From the NCBI RefSeq assembly GCF_018320785.1, contig NC_054879.1:42026698-42090697 (forward strand): DNA of 64,000 nt, in the 5' to 3' direction. Below the pieces are notes generated by a model, which was given only the letters and a program-made list of their open reading frames with translations, was not told where the DNA came from and did not search any database. This stretch comes from Cheilinus undulatus (Eukaryota > Chordata > Actinopteri > Labriformes > Labridae). Shown here piece by piece: positions 21,961-39,141 of the stretch. Position 1 is the stretch's first letter. Each line of letters begins with the position of its first letter. Position numbers and translations under genes: made by a program.

Positions 21961-23284
21961 TAAGGTTTAATTCTAAAACAGCTTAGTCTTTGAAACTGTT
22001 TCTAATCATCTAACTTCCAAATGAACAAAACAGTGCAAAACCTTGATGCAGCCTCCTCTATGCAAGTATTAGTCTATGGATGTGCATATTCAAAGTTTTG
22101 AAATTATATGTCTAGGCCTCATTTTGTCACATCACAAAAACCTATTTTTTAAAAAGGATTTGTAGACTCTTAATACCCACTGTACCTTAGCATCGCCATA
22201 TTCACTTTGTTAGGGCTTCTTTTAGTCTAATTCAGTCAAAAACAGCTGTCCTGGTGTAAAATCATCTTTGTCAGTGTCTTATTTGATACTGTGGGAGGTG
22301 TTAGTTCAGTCATATTTTTGTTATTGAGGTCATAGTGGCAGTTACTATCATACTGAACTGCATTATTAAAAAAGTGATCACCATCCCCACTTAAATTACA
22401 AAAACAAACCAAAATATGTATATATAGAATTTTACCCCCTAGATTGTGGCAAAGGGAAATCAAATTTAGTAGGAAATAACTAACACAATTAGCATTTAAG
22501 ATCTACCGGACACTGACGTGAAGGTCGGAAGTTGATTCTGGTGAAGTGGTGCAATACTGGATGTCATCCTGCAGGATTTACCTTAAACAAAAACCCTACA
22601 AGCTGTGTTATCACCATGTGCATTTTTAGATTTACAATAAGAGCAGCCTTGTGTAATATTTTGAAAAAGTCTTACCCATCCAGAACCCTCCATGTAATCA
22701 GGTCTTTACAGATTTTCAGCAAGAAGAGAATGCCTCTTTCCACATCTGCAAATCAAGCAAAGTGGTTACTCTTACCTGCTCCATCTTCTTAAGTCAGCTT
22801 TTGTGAAATACTCACTCCCTTTTCTTGTTAATGTCTCAAATCTAGGGTAAAAAACTGCAGTATCTGACTCAACAGGATATCCAGTTTGTCCAGGAACTAG
22901 TCTTTCTTCTCTTCGCTAGCACCAGCTGCTGGAGGGTTTAGCTAGCCTTGAAAATGAGAGATAGATGCTCACTACCAGGAACGACACTGCAAGCTTCCTT
23001 CCTTGGCCGGTTGTGCTCGATGCTGCCTTCTCCCTTCTCTCTCAAAATGCTGACTGGTCCACTGTGCTGGGGCTGAAGACGTCCTGTCTGACAGTCATCT
23101 GCAATCTTCCACACTAGCGATGCTGAGGGCCCAACTGCAGGAACTTGTGGCGGAAATAATCCTAGTCGCTAAACACTGGCATATGTGGTGTATGGGCCCC
23201 TGCCTTTGACTATATTAAACTCCCTTTTAATGGTACAAGTTTAAAGAGAATATGCACTATTTTCACCCACAGAAGTGTTATTTT
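21961..23284. other. Spacer, nothing recognised
   Basis: No supportable gene or bounded repeat. The short ORFs at 22236-22463 and 22532-22792 have no family signature. Confidence 0.35.
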
Positions 23285-25054
23285 TAGGGATGCCCTGATT
23301 GATCGGCGACCGATTTTTGTTAAAACATGAGACCGATAAATGCTTGAAGCCATCGATCAGACGCGGCTTATACTGTGTGGTCTAGTCTAACTATAGGGGT
23401 ACATAAATCAAACATAACAGATAAGCCGCACCTTCACCTGTCAGCTCTGAAAAAGACTTGGCTGCTGCTGCAACTCAGTCATCCTCCTCCACTGAAAACA
23501 GCAGTGCTAACATCCCCCAAACTGAGAGGGGTCTGGCTGCAGACAACCACTCTCTGACGCCCCCTTTTGCAGACTACCACTGGTAGATACCACCTCCATG
23601 AGGGCAGGAGAGACAGAATTGCCAAGTTGCAATCTTTGTCATTTTTAGAAGTAGTTGCGTGAACAGTGGCTAGCTTTAGCTACGTCTTGGCGGAAGAAGA
23701 AAGTCATTCCTTGCTGTTGTCATGATGATGTAAGATTCTGGCAGTTTACAAAGTAAAAAATTCCCCAAATTTGAGGATTAAGCTCGTGATTCTGCTCTCA
23801 CTGTGGGAGCGTCTGGAACCGAAATATCAAACATGTCAGAAATCCATCTGACAAGTTGGGCCATCATATTCCTCTGTACCCTGCACGACAAAATGCACGA
23901 CCTGACTGAAAGTTGGCACAACGTCCAAGTCAGTCATGCGACTCAAAAACTGTAGCTGTATCAGATAAAATTTGCAGTGTATGGCCGGCTAAAGCATATT
24001 TTCATGGTGGACAAGTTTTTTCTAAAGGCACACTGCTTATTCAGCTGTATTTAATGTTTTGTAGGTCAGGTTTAGCAACTATTAGCGCAGTGGTTCTCAA
24101 ATGGTGTGGCAAGACACACTGGAGGGCCTTGTGGCAAGCTTAGGCGCGCCGTGGGAATTTGCACAACCATATGCAATTACTGCATCAACTTAAAGGAACT
24201 AACACGTTACAGAGGCTATTTTTGCATGGATCTGATAAAGTGTGCCTTGAGATTTTGGCTATATCTTAGGTGTGCCTTGGGTAAATAGTGTCAGAGGTTT
24301 TAAACTTGTAACAAAATTGATATGATTAACAACCATTCAGGCTATTTCTTACCATCACTACCCTAACCCCTAACCTGAAGTGTAATCTGTTATTTTGACA
24401 TTTTTGCATGCATTTTGTGCCCGAACAGTGGTGCAGTTTGACAGCCAATGTCTGCAGAGCAGCAGTCTGCAGCCAGGCTATTTTGAAACGTCATCACAAG
24501 TTAAATAGGTTAAATAGTAATCCAATGTTGAAATCTGGGTTGAAACCAGCAGGGTAAAAGGGTGTGTCTCAATTAAACAAGGCAACACAGGGTTACATCA
24601 TGATCTTTGGTCATTAACATGAATAGAAGGCAAAGGTAAATAAAATTTCATCACGATGTGTTTAAATACAACTTGAAGAGAAGAAAATTTGGGTTTTGGC
24701 AATAAACTTGAGCATGGCAATTTAAAATTCCTGCATCAGTGCAACACAATGTTTAGTTCTTTAAAACTAATTGTCTTATATTTTTAGACCCTTACCACAC
24801 TCTGGCCTGGTGAATAGGCTCTGTTTTTCAGTCTATTATATGAATGAATCACATGTTATTCAGCTGTCCTTACTATAGGGTACTTGTTTAAAGCACTTTC
24901 CTGAATGACGACTTTAACGCTCCTTTCATGAGGTTATGCTGCCAACTGTACGAGGTCCAACTTCAATATAAAGTTAAAAAAACACAGCTACAACAAAGCA
25001 CTAAATACGATTGGGATCAGCCAATCTCTCTTGCAGAAGATCAGGGCATCCCTA
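23285..25054. mobile_element. Decayed 1.8-kb TIR transposon, probably hAT
   Basis: The left end TAGGGATGCCCTGAT and right end ATCAGGGCATCCCTA are perfect 15-bp inverted repeats. The flanks gttatttt (23277-23284) and attatgtt (25055-25062) agree at 6 of 8 bases. The interior contains another hAT-like start, cagtggttctcaaatgg, near 24080. None of the internal ORFs is a recognisable transposase. Confidence 0.75.
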
Positions 25055-25184
25055 ATTATGTTATACTTCAAAATAAGTAAAAGTTTCTGGACAGGGTGAA
25101 TTTCTAACTTCACAGTCATACTGGACAGGCAACAAACAAATAACTCATTAATCTCTTTCTGAACCAATGATGCACTGAACTTCA

Positions 25185-25840
25185 TGTTACTTTACTACAC
25201 AATTTTATTCGGTCTTTTTCTACTAATCAAAATATTCGGAACAAACTAGAATTCGGTTTTCTGGGAACAAGAGTGAGGGATTCCCTTATTTCTAATCCAG
25301 GCTGCTTATAGCTGTTCACACTGGTACTATGAAGGATTTACACACTGTGCTTCACATACAAAATCATAGTACACTTGACACTTGTAATTGAGCAATCATA
25401 ATAACGTCAGAAAGAAAAAAATTGTGTAATTCTAGCTCATCTGATGGCCTGATATTAACTATACTATATGACACAACCAGGTTAAAAGACAAAATATTAA
25501 TTGACCAGCAGAAAACTAACCAATATCAAAAGAAAAAACATATTAAAACTGACTTCAAATTTTTAAAAAAATTACTCTTTACCCCTGATACCATAGGCAC
25601 AATACACACACTTCAGACGCACAAAAGGAAAAATTGCTTAATAGGGAAACATCTATCACAATTAGAGAGGGGCATCATCTGCACTCATGTCTTGTGTATA
25701 CAGTCCTTCTTCATTTAGCTGCAGTAAAAGTCTGACTTGTGTGTTCCTCTAATGCTTTCAGATGACTGCCTCAAAGTAACCTGCAGCTTTCCTGACAACT
25801 CCTTTGCTCACCTCCTCGCCTCTGCTGCTAAGAACTGAAG
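25185..25840 (-). other. hnrnpa3: hnrnpa3 terminal 3' UTR exon
   Basis: A 3' splice site ends at 25842 (CAACAG) and the exon starts at 25841. It begins with a stretch (gcttcagttcttagcagc...gaggcgaggagg...gctgcaggttac) that resembles the conserved 3' UTR block of A/B-type hnRNP genes. The only minus-strand AATAAA downstream is at 25209-25204, so cleavage is probably near 25185. The 3' end is less certain than the splice site. Confidence 0.55.
25204..25209 (-). terminator. hnrnpa3: Probable hnrnpa3 polyadenylation signal
   Basis: AATAAA on the minus strand, the first such hexamer downstream of the terminal UTR exon start. Weaker variants were not assessed. Confidence 0.5.
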
Positions 25841-25958
25841 CCTGTTGAATGGATACAGGATAGAACAAATAGTTATTCTGCACTTTCATGGGCTCACTCT
25901 GTACTGTGCTCCGAGGGTGGTGAGAGAACTGAAGGAAACTTACCAAAACATGAGATAA

Positions 25959-30727
<4,769 letters not shown>

Positions 30728-30790
30728 TTTGCAGACGATAACGGGCGTCCAAACAGAGTGAGTCACGTGACCGGGTCATAGCTGTTTGTA
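30728..30790 (-). promoter_or_regulatory. hnrnpa3: hnrnpa3 core promoter with palindromic E-box
   Basis: GTCACGTGAC at 30762-30771 is a perfect 10-bp palindrome matching the CLEAR/USF-type E-box, 35 bp upstream of the start codon. It therefore lies in the 5' UTR or at the transcription start. Surrounding CpGs (acgggcgtcc, ccgggtc) fit a housekeeping promoter. Confidence 0.6.
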
Positions 30791-30975
30791 CTGCAGGTTG
30801 TCAGTGTGTCATTTTTCACTTCAGTGTTCTTTCTGTTTTATATGTGCACTTATTTGGTTCAGAAAAATCAGAATACAAGAAGTAAAAGCTTTAATTTATT
30901 TCAGCTGTTGAAATATATTAAGAAATGTTGTTTCAGTTTGCGGTTGGCATCTTGCACTTGGGAAAAAGGCAATTT

Positions 30976-30989
30976 GCGCCATCTACTGG
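30976..30989 (-). promoter_or_regulatory. Perfect CTCF motif upstream of hnrnpa3
   Basis: On the minus strand CCAGTAGATGGCGC matches CCASYAGRKGGCRS at all 14 positions. It is about 250 bp upstream of the hnrnpa3 start and points left, towards the forward motif at 9718. It marks the border between the gene block and the gene-free right half. Confidence 0.75.
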
Positions 30990-31084
30990 TCACATTCGAC
31001 CTGACAGAACAATACAGGCACATCAAGCTCAGTACAAATACATAATAATGAAGGCTTTTGCTTTTAATCATTAAGGACTTTTTT

Positions 31085-31426
31085 TAGGAGCCCATTTCCG
31101 ACACTTAAAAAAGAAAAATGTGGAAGTAAGGCAATTAAAAAAAAATCCTAAGTCATGAAATAATAATGTTATAATGATGAAATAAAAAATCGAAATTATG
31201 AAATAATGTCATAATGACGACATAAAAAGTCGAAATTATGATCTATTATCATTCATCTCATTATTATGATTTTTTTCTCATAATTTCGACTTTTTATCTC
31301 ATAATTTCGTTTTTTATTTCATAACTTTGGCTTTTAACCTTATAGTTATAACTTACGTTTTGTTTTTTTCAAGAATTGCCTTATTTTCAAATTTTTTCTT
31401 TTTGTTTGGCAGAAATGGGCTTCCAT
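31085..31426. mobile_element. Hairpin-like MITE (cgaaattatga repeats)
   Basis: The outer arms 31085-31136 and 31375-31426 are imperfect inverted repeats (agcccatttccg / rc of agaaatgggctt; aaggcaatt on both). The interior has inverted pairs of aaagtcgaaattatga. Its symmetry suggests a foldback element. It contains no ORF. Confidence 0.65.
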
Positions 31427-33663
31427 ACTTTTAATGTTAAACACAACTGAAAATGTTAACCTGAAACAAGTATATATCAAGGCTGCCAATGAAAGCTTTC
31501 TGGGGCCCAGCCACGTCAAGGGCACGTAGATTAACAAAAAAGAAAAAAAAAAGTTCATCCTAAATTTAAAAAAATCAAAAAATTATATATTAAAGCAACA
31601 AAATGCACATATAATTCACTTTTCCTTTGGAAAACACAGACTTTCCAAATTTGATGTAATGTAACCTATTTTTTTGTAACATTAACATCACAGGGTAACT
31701 TTAACTCATCTTTTAGGCAGTTTCATTTTGTAATTCATATCGCCAAAAGCTGGGATAAAGGAAAATAAAGGACATAAAAAAGAGGTGCAGATGACCCCAA
31801 TGACAACTTAACCAAAACCAATTGTTTTCAGTCTGTTTCAAAGTTGGGCTGAGCTTGGCTTTGGAGGCAAATCCAATGGTCCATGGATGGATGGATTACA
31901 CTTTATCATGTACTGTGGGCCTTCAAATTTGGGGCAGACACCCTTCTGTTTTATGTTCTATTGTATTTTATGTTTCGGCTGATTAATTACCAAGATACAG
32001 ACATGTATAACCATGACTGCATGGTCAGATTAACTTGTTTTGTGTCCCAGGGAAAAGCTTTCTTTTATTGGGCCCTGACTGGAAACTAACATACCCTTAC
32101 ATCGTACATGATGCATACAGTAGAATCTGTGTTCCTGCACTGGTGTCAGTAGTAATGTACTAACATGCATGTGTGTGGGGATGCACAACATGAAAAGTTA
32201 AAAAAATAATAACCACTTGAGTTAACTTTGAAAATGCATTTAAATTTGAAATACATGAAGCACGAGGAAGCTGCAGAATCTGCAACTGTGGAGATTTACT
32301 AGCTTAGACACTACAAAGATAACAACAGGTTAATATTGATTCATAGCGTTGTTGTTTCTAACTCCTCAAAATGTCAAACCACAGTAAAAAATGGATGAAT
32401 TAAAACAAATCCGATGAGTGTATTTACATTCTTTGCAAAGCAATCACTATTTGCTCATGTGGGGTTTTTAGATTGTGCGGTCAGCAGAGGACTACTCTGA
32501 AACCAAGCCGATGATGCACCAGTTTCTGCAAAATATCTTCAAAGGAAAACACAAAAAAAAAATTCACAGATCCCAGAGAGGAATCAAATATCTTTATATG
32601 TTATTTTAAGGCACTGTTTCATCAGTTCTGTCACCACTGCAAATGAAGCTTAACTTTCTTCTCTAGCTGTCTTTATCACGACCGTTCTGCTCAGAATTTA
32701 TCACTCCAATGTTACTGATGAGGCAGAAATTTCTGAGATGATACGGCTTCATGGCATGGATAAAAATGTAACAAGACAGATCTATTTGACAGAAATACTT
32801 GATTGGGCGAGTATGATCTATGCGCCAGATGCTACGTAGCCTTGTTGAATCTGACCAGCATCTCCAAATATATGACTGTTTTATGGTTCAGACAATGTCT
32901 GTCATTAACTTTATCGTAGTGTGTGAGGAAAATACAGCCCCAATAAAAAGGCTAATGTTTTTCTGGCACTATTAATGATGAGTATTTATGATCAGCCCAT
33001 AGTTCAAATTCCTCTGACAGTCAGTGTTTAGCTCCTTTATTCTGCTGCTGCTACTGTGTTTGGTCTTAACTGGTGCACCTTTCTTTTGTGCTCTAAAGTC
33101 AATCGCAGCAATTTTGATATTTTCACTCGCATTTCTTTTACTGAGCCTCTAATAAGTCAAACTAAAAGCATTATTTATATATGTATGCGGAACAGGTGAA
33201 AGTTCTTTGGAGGGACACATAAGATTAGTAACAGAAATCAGAGTTTTTAGCCATTTAAAAACCCTTTTCTTTAAAATCAGCTTCTAATACCAATGGGATA
33301 CAGTCATGCTACTAATAAAGTCTGGTATTTTCTGTGCATTAGCAGAGGGAACTTTGTTTAGCATGGCTGCACTTTGCATATAAGGCTTGAGTGTGAGCCA
33401 CTGCTGTTACAGCAGAGGATGTAACAACATCTGCACTGGAGCAAGTAATAATTATTATCAAGGAAAGCATTTGAATGCATCCTGTAGGCATGCAATAAAA
33501 CTTAAGATTTCAGATTGTGTTTGATGACTGATTTGATTGTGATGTCCATGTTAGCTTCGCTTTGTCAGCTAAATAACTATCCAAAACACAGTTTTCTAAT
33601 AGTTTTCACAGTTACTTACATTTTGAGAAGGATTTAATCACGCTAAAGCTGATGTTTTCCCTC
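31427..33663. other. Gene-free region, right of hnrnpa3
   Basis: No exon-like ORF or bounded transposon was recognised. AT-rich with scattered TAAT cores. It may hold regulatory sequence of the putative HoxD 3' landscape, but nothing specific can be claimed. Confidence 0.35.
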
Positions 33664-34310
33664 CTATATCTCCATAATTTTATTTATTTTTATTTATTTA
33701 ACCTATATTTAACCAGGATAAAACCTCATTGAGATTAAAAATATATTTTTTTACAAGTGTGTCCTGGCCAAGACAGCAGCAGTGAACAGAGTTTCAGACA
33801 TACATAAAAACAGTCATACAACATAATACAAGATATGTAGTCCATATGCAGAAAAAGAAACCATACACACAAGAATTTAAGCAGCAGCTATTTACCAGAA
33901 TCAGCCAGAATTAAGAATTAATCAAAGCATTTGCATCCAGATGTGTCTGCCTCCAAGTCTTTTAACCTTCTCTTAAAAGTGTCCAATGAGATCAGTTCAT
34001 TGAGTTTCAACTCTTTTTGTAAATCATTCCAGGCAGAGGGAGCAGCAAATTTTGCCTTTTTTTCCAGTTCAGTTCTGACCTTTGGGATGGACAGTAAATA
34101 AAGATCCTGGGAACAAGGGCTATAAGTTCCTGTACTCTTCTGAATGATGTAGGTCTGAAGGTAGGAGGGTAGAAATGTTAAGCTCACTCCCTCACTGCCG
34201 TTCCACTTACATGAAAACACAAACACACACTTCGGCTGCCCACAAGGAGAGGAGCGTTCTGAGGCCCTGTCCTATGGAGGGGTCCATGCAGATCAGAAAA
34301 ATAGCCAAAC
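33664..34310 (-). mobile_element. LINE 3' end with RT C-terminal fragment
   Basis: On the minus strand the ORF 34226-33918 contains IPKVRTELEKKAKFAAPSAW followed by NDLQKELKLNELISL. This is the C-terminal segment of fish L2/jockey-like LINE reverse-transcriptase ORFs. A 3' tail of ataaataaa repeats follows at 33664-33700. The part upstream of this fragment is scrambled, and the adjacent RT piece (34440 onward) is inverted. Confidence 0.7.
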
Positions 34311-34439
34311 CCATCTTTTCCTTACTCCCACAGTTCTCAAAAATGTAAGAAAAACTGTAGGTATTTTTTATACATCTAACAAAAGCATCTGTGTCATTTA
34401 AACATACATTATTACTGTCCAAACTAATTAGAGGAACAA

Positions 34440-35620
34440 CATACAAATGGCTCAGACATCAATGTGAAGAGATCAACAACAGGTCTAACATGTTACAACA
34501 CCCAACACACATGTTGGGTGCCACGGGGATCAGTTCTGGGTCCAACATTGTTTATATTATACATTAAAGGCCATGTAAATTGAAAATAAATCTTTATTTA
34601 GGGTTGTTATAATACAGGCCACTGTGTTATGAACCCCTAATTTAAATTTCAGTAAAATGAAACATGTCCAAGTTTATCAAATTAAGCTTCAAAATCATGA
34701 AAACGAGGCAGTAAAATCTGCTCCAGGATGGTGTGGGTGTGTCTTTCGAATGAGCTGAAGCCACGCCCACTCAGGAGAAAAACAGTCCTCTCGGATTTAA
34801 AAAATGCTATAATCTAAGGTCTTGTACACACTTAGCTGGGTATCTACAAAACCGCATATATTTTTACACGTTTAGGCCTGTCATCCACACGAAACCGCAA
34901 TTTTACGTCACTAAAAACAATCTTTTCTGAAAACTCCGGCCAAAGTGGAGATTTTGGAAAACTCCGGTTTCGTGGTTTCATGTGTACGCCGGGAAATGTA
35001 CGTTTTTGGTTCTCAAACGTCACAGCTTGCGCCATGTTTGAATCTCTGGCAGAAGAGACAGAATGACAGAAGTTCATTCTGATTGGCTGGCACGGGTTTC
35101 ACATCTGCCAAAGAAGAGACTAAGTCTGTTTTCTGTCTCAAATCTCTGTTATGATGCTTTAAATGATCCATAGACCACTGTGGCTGATAGATTTAGTGAA
35201 TTTACCTCACAATGAACAAAAAAACAGCATTTAACAGACTGTTAACTTTCAGTAAAGGCAGTGACTTCAGCTAACAACAGACTGTACTGAGATGAACTGC
35301 TCTGTAATTTTATATTGTAGTGTTAGAGGGGCGGGGTCATTCCCTGCCCACATATTGGCCCCATCCACATTAAACCCAGCCAGGAAATAGGCGAAAATAT
35401 TTCTAACAGTCTAAATCCAGAATTTAGTCACATGTAGATCTGAGTGTTTCCACATGTTTACAGCAACCATATTCCAACATATCTAGAGTGTTCAGAAAAA
35501 AACTTTGAATTTCACTTTACAGGATCTTTAATGACATTTATAATGTGCCAAACTGTTTAATTTCAATTTATGCACTGGTGACAAAAACTTGTTTCACCCC
35601 AGTGAAAACCTTAATCAGCC
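34440..35620 (+). mobile_element. Inverted LINE RT fragment split by a TTAA element
   Basis: On the plus strand 34513-34567 reads GVPRGSVLGPTLFILYI, with motifs typical of LINE reverse transcriptases. The frame resumes after the inserted element at 35528 as NDIYNVP, the expected YINDI continuation. Catalytic-box residues further on are degraded. Its orientation is opposite to the 3' fragment at 33664-34310, as left by twin priming. Confidence 0.7.
34568..35527. mobile_element. piggyBac-type MITE inside a LINE
   Basis: It is flanked by TTAA (34564-34567 and 35528-35531). The ends AGGCCATGTAAATTGAAA and TTTCACTTTACAGGATCT are imperfect inverted repeats. The interior has a common fish repeat (ccacacgaaaccgcaatttt region, 34870-35060). 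Removing the element with one TTAA restores the flanking RT reading frame, which confirms both boundaries. Confidence 0.82.
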
Positions 35621-37304
35621 TGTGGATGCAGCTTTAAAATGATGGTTTAGTATAAAAAAATTATCTTTACCTATTAATGAAAATAAACGTAATATTTCTG
35701 AAAACAGAAAAAAATACTAAGTACAAATTGTGTTAGATCATACTGAAAGTATTACACCTGAGCCTCTGGACTTTTTTTCTTATTTCAACCATAAAAGGCC
35801 CAGAAAATGTCCTGCGAGTGAGTGATTTTGCCCATTTTTCCACACAGAACTTTCAATATCTGGAAGTTATATACATTTTACTGCATGTTAATAAAGTGTT
35901 TAAAGTTTCAAATTAAGAAAAGCCAAAGAAGGGGTTTTGATGTTCAGGTTTTAGTGAGAAAAGGTGGAATTACCACAATAACTACATGTTGGCTGTGAAG
36001 CACAACTTGTCAGTGCTCAGAAACCGTTTGAATTTTTCCAATAGCACAAACAGTCGTGTTTATAAGGTAATGCAAAATGTGCTTTCTCAGTAGTTCTAAA
36101 AGCTCAAATTTAGTGAACCTGTCGATTCTTAAATAGCTTCACTGTGATTTTGGACAGAGAAAGGGTTCATATATGATGCACATTTACTTAGTTCTATCTT
36201 GATTGCTTCATATAAGTTTAAAGGGAGCCATGTAAAAGATGAATGTGCAATAAGCAAAGAATTCAGCTTACACCTATTCAGTCCTGTTTCTTCATTTCTT
36301 CATGTTTTTTATGCCAAAATAGCATTAACTTGATGTTTATTTGTTTTCACTTGACCAGTATAATTGAGTTTCTATGTTAAAAGCGGCCAAACTAAACTAA
36401 ACTACACTAAAAAGTAAAGTAAACACTAAAGTAACCCTAACCCTTAAAACTCCCTGTGACAACCCCTCTTTTTGGTGTAACATTAATAAAGTGGGTCTAA
36501 GCCAGGCCAAAAGTCACGTCAGCGAAAAGGCTAGCCCCTCACATGCACATGTGTTCATAGTATTAATTCACCATTACTTGGTCCTTCAGGGGCTTAGCCA
36601 TTTCTCTGGACGGGCCTGCTCTGTAAATAAAACTGGTGTTTATTTTGCACAGGCCCAACAGTTTGAATACGCTGAGTTATGGCAGAGTTTGACACTGGTC
36701 AACATCTAATGCTTTGCATTTAATATGCTGATGAAAAGCATTGCCCTCCTACGGCTTTAGCTATTCAACCATCATAAAGTACTTGAAATTTGCTTCACTT
36801 TGATGAAATGCATCATAAAAATCTAAGCAAAATATGTATGAAAATATCAGTAATGATCCTCACATGGTTAAAATACGTTTACAGTGCAGAGCTGCATTAT
36901 GAACAGTTTCACTTCAGTTGTTCTAGTGTCTCTGCAGAGGAGCTACAACCATAGGAATGTCTTGAATTAAGCATTTTAACTTTTGGGCTGTAGAATATAA
37001 AAGACTTCCTCCACCACTGTCAGTTGTGTTCAAACTTTCTAATGAAGAAGAATTAAGAGTATTAAGCATACATGCAACAACATTGAAAGTATGTCTATTT
37101 CAGCCAGATCTTGAGAATCGAGAGGCATCTGGCTGCAGACCTAAAGGGGAGATCTCAACCTTGGTGACATAATAACCCTAATTTTCAGTTTTTATCTGTA
37201 AAATTTGGCTGGTGACAGTGAATGGATTGTAATTCAATAAATCATTCTGGTTCTGACTTAGGTAATGTACATGACTTCCCACCCCAGGGAGGTCACCCAG
37301 TTGT
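35621..37304. other. Gene-free region, nothing recognised
   Basis: AT-rich sequence with a short ccctaaccctt stretch (36431-36448). No gene or bounded repeat. Confidence 0.35.
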
Positions 37305-38001
37305 AGAGGTCTGCATCCAAACGCTTCACCATAGAGGTCTGCATCCAAAGGCTTCACCATAGAAGTGTGCAGCTTAATGCCTCACCATAGAGGTCTTCAG
37401 CTTAACACCTCATCATAGAGGTCTGCAGCCAAACACCTCACCATAGAGGTCTGCAGCCAAATGCCTCACCATAGAGGTCTGCAGCTTAACGCCTCACCAT
37501 AGAGGTCTGTAGCCAAATGCCTTACCATAGAGGTCTGCAGCTTAACGCCTCACCATAGAGGTCTGTAGCCAAATGCCTCACCGATAGTGTCTGCAGCTAA
37601 ACACCTCACCATAGAGGTCTGCAGCTAAAAACCTCACCATAGAAGTGTGCAGCTTAACGCCTCACCATAGAGGTCTGCAGCCAAATGCCTCACCATAGAG
37701 ATGTGCAGCTTAACGCCTCACCATAGAGGTCTGCAGCTTAACGCCTCACCATAGAGGTCTGCAGCCAAATGCCTCACCATAGAGGTCTGCAGCTAAACAC
37801 CTCACCATAGAGATGTGCAGCTTAATGCCTCACCATAGAGGTCTGCAGCTTAACGCCTCACCATAGAGGTCTGCAGCCAAATGCCTCACCATAGAGGTCT
37901 GCAGCTAAACACCTCACCATAGAAGTGTGCAGCTTAACGCCTCACCATAGAGGTCTGCATTTAAAGGCCTCACCATAGAGGTCTGCAACCAGATCCTGTA
38001 G
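37305..38001. repeat. 28-bp minisatellite, 24.9 copies
   Basis: The unit is agaggtctgcag + (ccaaatgc, cttaacgc or ctaaacac) + ctcaccat, in exact 28-bp register from 37305 to 37976, then a final partial unit. Sequence variants alternate, and units 15-18 and 19-22 form a four-unit (112-bp) higher-order repeat. The period is not divisible by three and no long ORF runs through, so it is non-coding. Confidence 0.95.
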
Positions 38002-39140
38002 TGAGAATCACCGTCATTAACAAACTACATGGATGCAGAAGAAATCTTTTGAACTGTGTTTGGAGCCTCTTTAATTACATGTTATGCATGATTAGTTTGA
38101 ATCAGCAGCCACACCTTCATCACACATTATGTTGTAGCTGTTTCTGGTAGGTGAAGTTCTATCTAGTTTAAGCATTATCATATCACACACTGACCTTTAA
38201 CCAACATAAAAAAAATACCCAGAAATCACCACTGCACAGCTGGTAAAAATATCATAAATGAAGTGTACATGTTAGCTTTGCAGGGAGTGTGACATGTACA
38301 GTATCAGCCTCTCCCAGCTGCAGTTTGATGGATGCTCTGTGTACACCTCCTCGCCCTGACGCTAGGACAACATGTTTGTTTGGTTGTTGATCACACCCCT
38401 CAGTCTTTGTACCTAACTGCCCCCTGACACAGAGATATATCACAGGTCCCACACACTGCTTCCTCCCAGGGACATTTTTATTCTGTGCACCTCTGTGCGT
38501 ATCTCTGCTTTGTCCTCTTAAACGGAGAAAGTATCAGCTTCTGTTTGAATCCTCACTGCCTTCAAATCAGTCGAGAGATCTGAGATTTAAACACAATTAG
38601 CAGCTCATTTACATCAAATGGTGTAAAAATTAATAAAAGACGGGCATAAAAATCTCTCAGCTTGCTCTGATTTACCATGCAGCTATACAATCCTGCTCTT
38701 GATTGTAATTTTTCGTTGACAAATGAGTGATATAACGGCCCCCTGAATTAGAGGGGGATGACATCCTGGTGTGGACTAAAAGGCAGCACTTAGAACCACG
38801 ATTAAATAATTAATACAGCTTTTATACCCATTTTTACACCTCCAAATTATGGTTTGCCATATATCTAAGACGCAGCAACCGAAGAAGACCGTGTCAGCAA
38901 AAATTTCATATACAGTAAATCTTGGTGAGGGTGGAGCCAGGAGGCTGCAAATCATGTGTGAGGTGAGGGATGACATGAATGTAACCTTTCCCCCTCTGAA
39001 TTGATATCAGGGGGGATTTCGCACACACTCTCACTTATCAAGATGTAGTTTTTACACCTTTGTTTTACTTTAATTTGATTGTCTCATTGGAATAGGTGTG
39101 TTGATTGTGGTTTCAAGCATGGTTATAGAGGAGGGGATCC
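38002..39140. other. Repeat-poor gene-free stretch
   Basis: No gene. The base composition is more balanced than the surroundings and no transposon was recognised, so it is a candidate for conserved non-coding DNA. This would need alignment to test. Confidence 0.35.
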
Positions 39141-39141
39141 A

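Noticed and set aside
24080..24300. Separate nested hAT element inside 23285-25054
   Set aside because: Only one end (cagtggttctcaaa) is convincing; no matching right end or duplication was found.
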